NCBI GenBank assembly: GCA_000151295.1
Contig: GG745347.1
Coordinates: 139,864 to 203,863 of the forward strand
Reading direction: 5' to 3'
Source of the DNA: Allomyces macrogynus ATCC 38327
Taxonomy: Eukaryota; Blastocladiomycota; Blastocladiomycetes; Blastocladiales; Blastocladiaceae
Length of the DNA stretch: 64,000 nt
The translations under genes were made by a program, and so were the position numbers. Below are positions 56,042-64,000 of the stretch, one piece after another. Positions within the stretch are counted from its first letter, which is position 1. Every line of letters starts with the position of its first letter. The notes under the pieces were generated by a model. It made no database searches. It was not told the origin of the DNA and was given only the letters and a program-made list of their open reading frames with translations.

Positions 56042-57222
56042 ATGCCCCCGAAGCGCGCCAAGGGTCTCAAGCAATCCGCCGCGCCCGCGGCCAAGCGCGC
56101 GCGCACCGAGGCCGACACGCCATCGCCCACACCCGGCGCCAACGACCCGCAGCCCGTCTATGTCGGCGAAGTCGACGAGGAGGACGATGTTGCCGAACTC
56201 GTGGCGCTCGCCACGGCTGCCAAGGCCAAGCTTGCGGCCGGTGACGAGCACGGCAAGCCCCTTGCGCGCGGCACCGTGCACGAGGCGCAGCGGCTCCTGA
56301 ACGTCGAGACGCTCCTGCACGCCGAGCGCCGCGCCGTGCTCCTGGCGCTCGCAACCGCGCTCGTGCTCCTGGCCGCGTACGACGCCAAAGCGCTCGACAA
56401 CAGCCCGACCGAAGTCGTGGACGTGGCGACGGGCCACGTTGACGAGGCCGCGGCCATCACAGAAAATGACAAAGTTGTGCCCGGCGTACCAAGCGTTGAG
56501 AACGTGCGTGCCTACGTGGCGCTCAGCGATGCTGTCCTTAGCGACGATGCTGAGGCGCTCTCCAAGGCCGTCAAGGAGCTCACTGCACAGCTTACGGGCG
56601 ACGACCACGAGACACTTGCGTGGCTCGCGCAGCGTCGGCTCGAAACGGCCGAGGACGTTGATGCGTGGGCTGACGCGTGCACCGCGCTGTGGACATCGCT
56701 GGCCACGGACGCGACCGAGGGCGCCGAGACTGCGCGCGAGCTCGGCCAGGGCCTCTGCCTGCTCGCCAAGGCCACGGCCATTGTCGAGGAGCAAGGCGAG
56801 CTTGCTGGCGAGGATGACGGTCAGGTGGACAAGAAGGTGGTCAAGCGCGCGCGCAAGATGCTCGAAAAGGGTCCGTGGTTTGCCGTCGTTGTGCTCTCTG
56901 CTGTCAATGACCAACCTTACAAGCTAACGTGATCCATGCTCATGGTCATATTTTAGCTGAGACGCACATCAAGGCCGCGATCAACACCGACTCGCACCCG
57001 TCGGCACAGCATTTTGTCCCGCTGGCCGAGACACACGTCAACCTCGGCACCATTGGCGAGCTGCTCGACGAGTCGGCATGCAGCGTGTGTGCACGGTACG
57101 AGCAGGCCGTGGCCGCGTTCAAGAAAGCGCGTGAGCATGACCCGGAGGCCGTTGATGAGGACGTGGTCGAGGGTCTGCAGACTACGATTGCTGAGATCCG
57201 CGCCGAGGAGGATGACGAGTGA
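56042..57222 (+). CDS. Ett1/Nro1-like protein (enhancer of translation termination)
   Basis: Ett1 (budding yeast) promotes translation termination; fission yeast Nro1 is a TPR-like nuclear regulator of Ofd1. Exons 56042-56870 and 56957-57222 (86-nt intron with a GCTAAC branch) give 364 residues. It begins MPPKRAKGLKQSAAPAAKRARTE, a nuclear localisation-type stretch, then an acidic segment and consecutive helices with TPR-like spacing (HEAQRLLNVETLLHAERRAVLL, ALSKAVKELTAQL, ETARELGQGLCLLAKA). Exon 2 has FVPLAETHVNLGTIGELL and YEQAVAAFKKAREHDPEAV, a good TPR pair, and an acidic end. Family assignment is by overall layout and is moderate. Confidence 0.6.
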
Positions 57223-57951
57223 TGGGTGAGAATGGTGTGTGGGGTGGGCGTGTCCGGTTTTCTCTTTTCGGGTGGACCATTAGTAAATATTCATTCCCTG
57301 AATTTCAATTTTTGGAACATGGAAGCCCAACCAGCTGGAGGGTGAATCATGCCAGGGGTTCTGACCGTACCCACCAGAACGGTGCCAGGCTTTTGCGAGC
57401 TTTTGCTCAGCACTAAGGTGGCACAGCGAACGACGCTGTGTTGGCGAGGCTCGGGCCAGCCCTCACGACGCGTCTGCGTGCAGATCCCTGCCAGACCCTC
57501 GCTCACGTCCCGCAAGTGGCAGGAGCGGCCAAGGGCGCAGTTGCCCTGCGTGGGGTGATCTGCTCGGTCCGACCGACCGCCGCGCGAACCGCCCGCCACC
57601 AATCGCCACCAAATCACCATCGTCCGAAGCTGTGAGGAACACGTTGCTCTGACACGCACGCCCCCCACATGACAGCGAGCGCCGCGCTTTTCTTGGCTCC
57701 CTCCTTCTCTTCTCGTGGAGTCTGCGCCGATTCCCGCGCGACGTTTCGCGAACCAACCCTGAGCGATACTTATTGCGGTGGCCCCCGTGGACCAGCACCT
57801 TGTACGAGTGTTGCCTTGTTGCGCCCGTTTGCGCCGTTGATCGCATCTCGCTCGCTTGCTCGTGCGCCAAGACCACGAGTACCTCAAGACCACCGCAGCG
57901 AACTGTGCGCGTGCGTGTACCCCGTGCCGACCGGCCCGTCAAGCTGCCGAC
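57223..57951. other. Intergenic region before CLC gene 1
   Basis: About 730 bases, no gene. An AT-rich patch follows the Ett1-like stop (TAGTAAATATTCATTCC, about 57280-57296) and may hold its 3' end signals. The rest likely contains the CLC promoter. Confidence 0.4.
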
Positions 57952-60900
57952 ATGGCCGACCCACGCACTCGCGCTGCGAGTCCTGGCGCCAACGACTACG
58001 ACATCCACCCGTCGCCGCGTCTGCGCGGCGTCACCGCGGTTCCGCTGCCCACCATGTCGCCCGTCAAGCCCATCACGCCCGGATCAGCTGCCGCGTCCGC
58101 CGACCGTCATCTCCGTCGCCGCTATACGGGCCGCGTTGGCGGCACGTTCAACCAATTTGAAAAGCGCCATGAGCGCACCATGATTGCGCGGTCGGTCGAT
58201 ATCGAGGACGTCGACAGCCCGCCGCTGCGCCGCTTCCACGACAAGGTCCATCCGCACCAGCAGATGTTTGTGCGCGTTTTCTTGTGCATTGTGCTCGGAT
58301 TCCTCACGTCTGGGATGTATTATTTGATGCACCATTACACGAGTACGGTCTTGCGAGTTCCTTTTTGTTGATTCAAGTCATTGCACACTGACACGGTTCA
58401 TTACCGCACTTTCCTGCCCAGTCGTGATCAACGAGTGGCGCGTCAAAAAGGCCATGGAGCTCTACAGCAAGTCGTTTGTCGCGTTTTGGGGCTGGTTGGT
58501 CGGGATCGGGCTTGCCGCAGGCCTGATCACGGCGGCGCTCTGCATCTACGAGCCAAGGTACAACCCCATTGCGCGACTCATTGGGTTGAGTTGTGGTGAC
58601 CGAAATGACCGAGACTAACCTGATCTCGGGCTCTGGTTATAGTGCGGGTGGGTCTGGGATGCCCGAAGTCATTTCGTATTTGAACGGTCTCGAGCGCCCG
58701 CGGTTTATCTCGTTTCGCACGCTCGTGTTGAAGCTCATTGGCATGACGTTGATCACGAGCAGCGGCATCTACTCGGGCTACGACGGCCCGCTCATTCACA
58801 GTGCGTTGCCGCTCAATCGGCGCTGGAGGCACGCATCGCTTCGCGCAAGCTCATCAACCGGCTCCATTCATTCTCATTCGCTTCTAGCTTGCGCCATTCT
58901 CGGCATCGTGCTCATTCGCAACCTCAAGAAGATTCCGTTCTTTGCAAAAGCCTACTACGGTCTGCGCCGCAGCAAGTGGTCCAAGGAGACGTTGTCGCTG
59001 CTCCGCATCAAGCGGTCGCAGGAGTTGCAAGTGTTTGCGACGCTCGGTGCGGCGTGCGGTGTTGCCACGGCGTTCCAAGGTACGTTCTCTCTGCTCTCCA
59101 CCCGGCAATTTTTGAGTCGGGGCCACTGATTTGGGTCGTCGCTTTTTTAGCCCCTCTCGCCGGCGTGACGTTTGCGCTGGAAGAAGCGGTACCGCAGATC
59201 GACTTGCCGATGTCAAATCGTCGAGTAACAGCGACTGATCCGCGTTCTCTTGTGCCATTCTCGTCATAGGTGTCGTTTTACGACCCGTCACTCATTCTCA
59301 AGACGCTGTTCTCCTGCGCCATTTCGCTCATGGCGACGAGCATCTGGTACTTGGGCCAAAAGCAAAACGGCAACAGCTACTCGATCTACCTCGTCAACGC
59401 GCACTGCGACTTGAACCTGAACATTCTCGATTTTGTCTCGTGGGCGATCATTGGCGTCGTTGGGGGTGCGTTCTCATTTTTCGACCTCGTGCGCCAGCAC
59501 CAATTTCGCAGACTGACGCGGATCACGCGTTACTCACGACGTTGCATGTAGGTGTTCTCGGCCACCTCTATAACCTGCTCGTCGCCAAGATCAGCAAGCT
59601 GCGCGCCAAGTACATTCAGCCGTCGATTGTGCGCCGGATCGTCGAGGTCATTGTCGTCGTGGTGATCAGCATGACAGCGACGGCGCTCCTGATCCAGGTC
59701 CCGACTGAAGACGATGTGCGTTGACCTTGCCACTGTGCTGTCCTGACCCGCTCGATGCGAGGTCTCATGTTTTTCTCCCTTGTTGAACGATAGGGGTCGA
59801 CGTGCACGTCGTTTGACCGCAGTCTCAAGCACCTGATCAAGGTCCCGAGCGACAATCCGTGCGTATACGAGTGCAGCGATCTTTCGGGCATCGCGGCCGA
59901 TTCGCAGCTGTTGCACAAGCGCGCCGCCGACGAGTCGGACGACGACGAGGACGAGTCGCCGTACGACAAGTGCGTCCAGTGGATCGACGGCCACTTGTGC
60001 ATGGACGCCCGCATTCGCGACATGGTCTTGACCGACGCGGCCGACCGGTACCTCGCCGCCAGCGCGTTCTGTGCCAAGAAGTCTCCGTCGACGACGTATT
60101 CACTGCTGCTCGAGACGAGCCAGGAAGTGCACGACCTTGTGGGCGCGTCAATCACCGCGTACAAGTCGGCGCTGTACCCGAAGGGGCTCTACTTTGACGG
60201 CGACTTCAACAAAACGGCCGCGTCGTCCAAGTCGGCGCTGCACAAGCGCGCTGCTGACAAGCCTCTCACGGAGCCGCGGTGCTACCATCAAATGGCTTCG
60301 CTCTTCATGAACCAGCCGGAAAACATTTTGAACAATTTGTTCACGCGCGGCTACTACTACCTCTTTGAGTGGCGCGCGTTGCTCATTTTCGGGTTCGCGT
60401 ACCTGATCTTGTCGCTATTCACGCACAACATTTCGGCGCCGACCGATTTGGTCATTCCCGGGTTGATTGTGGGCGCGTCGTTTGGCCGGCTCTACGCGCT
60501 GGGTACGTGTGGCCGCGGCATGACTGATGCCGCCCTGGTTCGAATCGCGTTTCTCACTCTTGCTTTTGACTCTGGTAGGTGTCAACGTTCTGCGCAGCAA
60601 GTGGGAGCTGGGACTCGCGGACCCGGGCGCGACTGCACTCCTCGGCACGGCCGCGTTCTGGTCGGGCACGTCGCGTCTTGTCGTCACGATCATCGTGATT
60701 GCGCTGCAGGCGACCAACGAGCAGGTACAAACTTCTCCACCCTGGTTTTTTCGCCTGCTTTGCGAACTTGCGCTTACCACACTTTCCCGGGCCCTAGACT
60801 TACCTGAACGGCGTGACCATGGTCGTTCTGATCGCGACGGCGATCGGCAACGCGCTCGGCGAGTCTCAGTACCATCTCGAAATCGAGGAAATGCATATGG

Positions 60901-61733
60901 CGTTCTTGCCGCACACGGCGCCGCCGGCGCTCACCAAGTCGACTGTCGCTGACCGCATTCTCGAGGACGAGGGCAGTCTCGCGCCCGAGAACCTCGCGTC
61001 GATCCCGCTCGAGCCCGGCTTTACGGTGCAGGAAGCGATCTACCTGCTCCGGTCGACGCAGTTCTCCGGGTTCCCCGTCGTGCACGCGACCAAGCACACG
61101 CTCTATGGGCTCCTTTTGCGTGACCAGCTCCTCGACCTGATCAACCGTGAGATCGAGCAGCTCACGGGCAAGTCGATGGCGGCGACGCTCGAACGCAACA
61201 GGAAATCCGTCGGGTGGTTCAAGCGCATCTTTGGGCGGCGCAAGGCGCGGCCGAGTGTCGGTCTGAGCACACTTGCCGACCACCAGGCAAGGTTCGACGA
61301 GTCGATCGCCGAACTCGACCATTTGATGGGCGCACTGACCCCGGCCGTCTTGCAGCTGCGGCTCGACCTGGCCGTGCAGGAGGTCATGAACCGGTCGCCG
61401 CGCGTCGTTTACCCGGAAACGTCGGCCGCCAAGGCCTATGCGATGTTTCGCGGGCTCGGCGTGCGGCACTTGATGGTCGTGGATTTCGATAACGTGGCTG
61501 TCGGGATTTTGACGCGGTCCGACTTCCACAAGCTGGTCGAGGACGCACATCACGGTCACGCCGGCGGGCACGGACACGGCCATGGCCATGGGCAAGGGCA
61601 TGAGCACGACGCGCACGTGGCTGCGGAAGGTGGGCATCCCGCGCTTGGCGGCCATGGCGCGCCGCCGCCGCCCATGTCGCAGATCCCGCTGGCGCAGGCT
61701 GAGGCGACAGTGCCGGCTGCAGGCCGTCACTGA
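57952..61733 (+). CDS. CLC chloride channel/exchanger 1, with CBS domains and His-rich tail
   Basis: CLC proteins move chloride (often in exchange for protons) across organelle or plasma membranes. Ten exons: 57952-58342, 58422-58557, 58643-58800, 58888-59079, 59151-59188, 59270-59465, 59552-59715, 59794-60502, 60579-60724 and 60798-61733, giving 1021 residues. CLC signatures: GGSGMPEVISYLNG (selectivity GSGIP region), SGIYSGYDGPLIHT (normally GxEGP), ATLGAACGVATAFQAPLAGVTFALEEA and GASFGRLYALG. In place of the gating Glu of GxEGP there is Asp. A loop of about 170 residues with several Cys follows helix J-K. The C-terminus has two CBS-like motifs (TQFSGFPVV...LYGLLLRDQL; GVRHLMVVD...VGILTRSDF) and ends in a His/Gly-rich tail (HGHAGGHGHGHGHGQGHEHD) that could bind metal. 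Confidence 0.93.
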
Positions 61734-62433
61734 AATGTCGCGACGGGCTGTTTGATACTGCTGCTCCTTGCGTGATCCATTTTTGTTCGTGTTTTTTGTT
61801 GGCACGTCTCTTTTGCATCCCCGACCAACGGGCCTTTTGGTTTTGCCGCTGTCTCGTCTTGGCGATAGTCGCGTGGTTTCAATACCATTTCATAACGGTT
61901 GTTGTTGGCATTACGTCGTGCGCGATGCGGCAAACGCGACATGAACGCGTTGACTCCCCTGTCCCGCCTCTCCCCAGTCCTGCCGCACAGCCCGCTGCGG
62001 CCCGCACGGCTGTTCGCGCTGCGCGACTGCACCACCCATGTTGGAGGTGCCTGCGTTTGCCCTGGGTGCATCCTTGACAGGCCCACGGGTGAGGGCCGCC
62101 GCCAAGTGCCTGGGCGGCACTTCATTCTCAGCGTGCCCATGTGGGCCGTCGCCGCGCTCGCTGCGCCGCAGTAACCTTCCTCAGAGCCCGTCAAGCGCAA
62201 TCTGCGCGCGCAACGCCTCCACCCACCGGCCCACCGGACCGGCACGCGAAAGGCGCCGAAACCCCATCTGCCAAGCGAAGCCGTCTGCCTTTTGAACGGC
62301 CTGCCCCCCAGCCGCACGCCCCCGTGGCCCTGCCGCCGACCAGCCGCCCTTCCAACCTCGAGCATCCTGCAACTTGCACGGCACCAGCAACGACGTCTCG
62401 GCGGCACCGGTTCCCAGGCCTGCAGCATCGTCC
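61734..62433. promoter_or_regulatory. Spacer between the CLC genes
   Basis: About 700 bases holding the CLC 1 3' end and the CLC 2 promoter. No gene seen. Confidence 0.4.
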
Positions 62434-64000
62434 ATGACCAATAGCGCGCCTCTGGCCACGCCGACCGGCGCGGCGGCCACCGCCGACGGCGCGTACCGCG
62501 CAACGTCGGGCGAAGTGACCCCGTCGGCCTCGCCACGCCTCGTGCCGCGCTTCTTCCAACACCAGGTGCCCATGAGCCCGACCGGCAGCGAGGTCGGCAG
62601 CGAGCGCCGTCTCCGGCCTCGTCGGCGCCGCGGCGCCGTACAAACCTGGAAAAATTTCGGCAAGCGGCAAGAGCGCACCAAGCTGGCGCGGTCGGTCGAT
62701 ATCGAGGACGTCGACAGCGGCGCGCTGCGCCGGTACCAGGACAAGCTGCACCCGAATCGCCAGCTGCTCGTCAAGATTGTGCTGTGCGTCGTGCTCGGGT
62801 TCGCCACGTCCGGGATGTATTACTTGATGCATCATTACACGAGTACGAATTATGATCAATGATTTTTCCGCTTATGCTGGATCAATGGGCGTCATGCGCC
62901 TTGGAATTGAATGAACCTGACCATGCCAGCCGGTGGTACTCGACGCAGTTGTCATCAACGATTGGCGCGTGAAAAAGGCCATGGCGCTCTACGGCACTTC
63001 GTTTGTCTCGTTTTGGGGCTTTCTCGTCGGGGTTGCGCTTGTGGCCGGCCTGATCACGGCGTGGATCAGTATCATAGAGCCGAGGTACGGTTCGCGCGTT
63101 TCGGGCTACACTTGCTATGGTAATGCGGCGACCGTCAAAACTGATAAGCAACGACTATTGTTTCTAATATCAGTGCTGCCGGATCCGGCATGCCCGAAGT
63201 GATCTCGTATTTGAACGGTCTCGAGCGCCCGAGTTACATTTCGTTCCGCACGCTGATAGCCAAGCTCATTGGCATGACGCTGATCACGAGCAGCGGCATC
63301 TATTCGGGCTACGACGGCCCGCTGATTCACAGTACGTTTTCGCTATTTTCTTGCTCGATCGCCCGAATTACCAGTTATGAACTGAATTCCGTTACCGAAT
63401 TCTCCGTCCAGCGTGCGCCATCCTCGGCATCGTCATCATTCGCAACCTCAAGAAGATTCCGTTCTTTGCAAAAGCCTACTACGGTGTCCGCAGCGAGCAG
63501 TGGACCAAGGAGACGTTGTCGCTGATTCGCATCAAGCGGTCGCAGGAGCTGCAAGTGTTTGCGACGCTCGGCGCGGCGTGTGGCGTCGCCACGGCGTTCC
63601 AAGGTACTCTATCCGCACTCTCCACCTTGCATAGCTCCGTTCGAGAAGCCAACGCCCCACTTCTCTAGCTCCGCTTGCTGGCGTGGCGTTTGCGCTCGAG
63701 GAAGCGGTACGTTCGGGTTGTTATTGTGCAACCACATCAGCGCCATGGCGATCACTCGTGCTTAGTCGTGCTCATCCGTGCTCATCCGCGTCCTGTCCAC
63801 TCTAGGTGTCTTTCTATGACCCGTCGCTCATTCTCAAGACGCTGTTTGCCTGCTCGATCTCGCTCTTGGCGACGAGTCTCTTCTACGGCGGCAAGAAACA
63901 AAACGGCAACTCGTACTCGGTGTATCTCGTCAACGCGCACTGCGATCTTGATCTCAACTACGCCGATTACCTGACCTGGGTCATCGTTGGGATCCTTGGA
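62434..64000 (+). CDS. CLC chloride channel/exchanger 2 (3' end beyond window)
   Basis: Tandem paralogue of the gene at 57952-61733. Exons seen: 62434-62842, 62949-63084, 63174-63331, 63412-63603, 63669-63706 and 63806 to the edge. Exons 2-5 have exactly the same lengths (136, 158, 192, 38) and phases as in gene 1, so the copies arose by duplication after these introns existed. The protein repeats ARSVDIEDVDS, GSGMPEVISYLNGLERP, SGIYSGYDGPLIHT (again Asp for the usual gating Glu), AFQAPLAGVAFALEEA and SFYDPSLILKTLFACSISL. The first 90 residues differ and are Ser/Thr/Pro-rich. No break is visible up to the edge. Confidence 0.92.

Overview
The window is nuclear DNA of a fungus. It is GC-rich and gene-dense. 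Nearly every gene is split by short introns, mostly 60-90 nt, with GTACG-type donors and TAG/CAG acceptors. Fungal markers are a Zn2Cys6 AcuK/Ert1-type regulator, an Sse1-type Hsp110, an Ett1/Nro1-like protein and fungal-style Mediator subunits. A retained Rab4, a geminin-binding-type Cdt1, an RPA-interacting protein and the high GC point to an early-diverging zoosporic lineage such as Blastocladiomycota. That placement is inference. I built the exon models by hand; almost all close exactly in reading frame.

Layout. 1-4.2 kb: Cdt1 (minus, cut by the left edge) head-to-head with Rab4. 5.1-7.1 kb: a small hypothetical gene and MsrA. 8.0-11.7 kb: a long ankyrin/coiled-coil/RasGEF gene. 11.9-14.1 kb: PIH1 (with an in-frame TGA) and URM1, divergent. 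14.9-19.5 kb: an unknown proline/serine-rich protein, a seven-helix membrane protein and an RPA-interacting protein. 19.6-23.8 kb: a less GC-rich island with F-box/LRR-like and degenerate frames. 23.8-32.7 kb: a 3-ketosphinganine-reductase-like SDR, class I HDAC (Rpd3), an AcuK/Ert1 regulator and Med17. 33.0-35.3 kb: a tiny membrane protein and an Ebp1/PA2G4 homologue.

35.8-40.7 kb: a tandem array of four hot-dog thioesterase genes (ACOT13/THEM2 type). The second is a pseudogene, and all share an upstream CCG-CGG dyad. 41.3-44.4 kb: a single-pass surface protein with a cytosolic SH3 domain and a coiled-coil protein. 44.8-50.7 kb: Hsp110, Med20 and a Sel1-repeat protein. 51.9-55.4 kb: two tandem paralogues of an unrecognised single-pass membrane protein family. 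56.0-57.2 kb: an Ett1/Nro1-like protein. 58.0-64.0 kb: two tandem CLC chloride channel/transporter genes, the second cut by the right edge.

The genes are not an operon. Recurring themes are transcription and chromatin (HDAC, Med17, Med20, AcuK/Ert1), replication licensing (Cdt1, RPA-interacting protein), chaperoning (PIH1, Hsp110), and local tandem duplication (thioesterases, membrane pair, CLC). Functions are assigned from family motifs read by eye. No database search was run.
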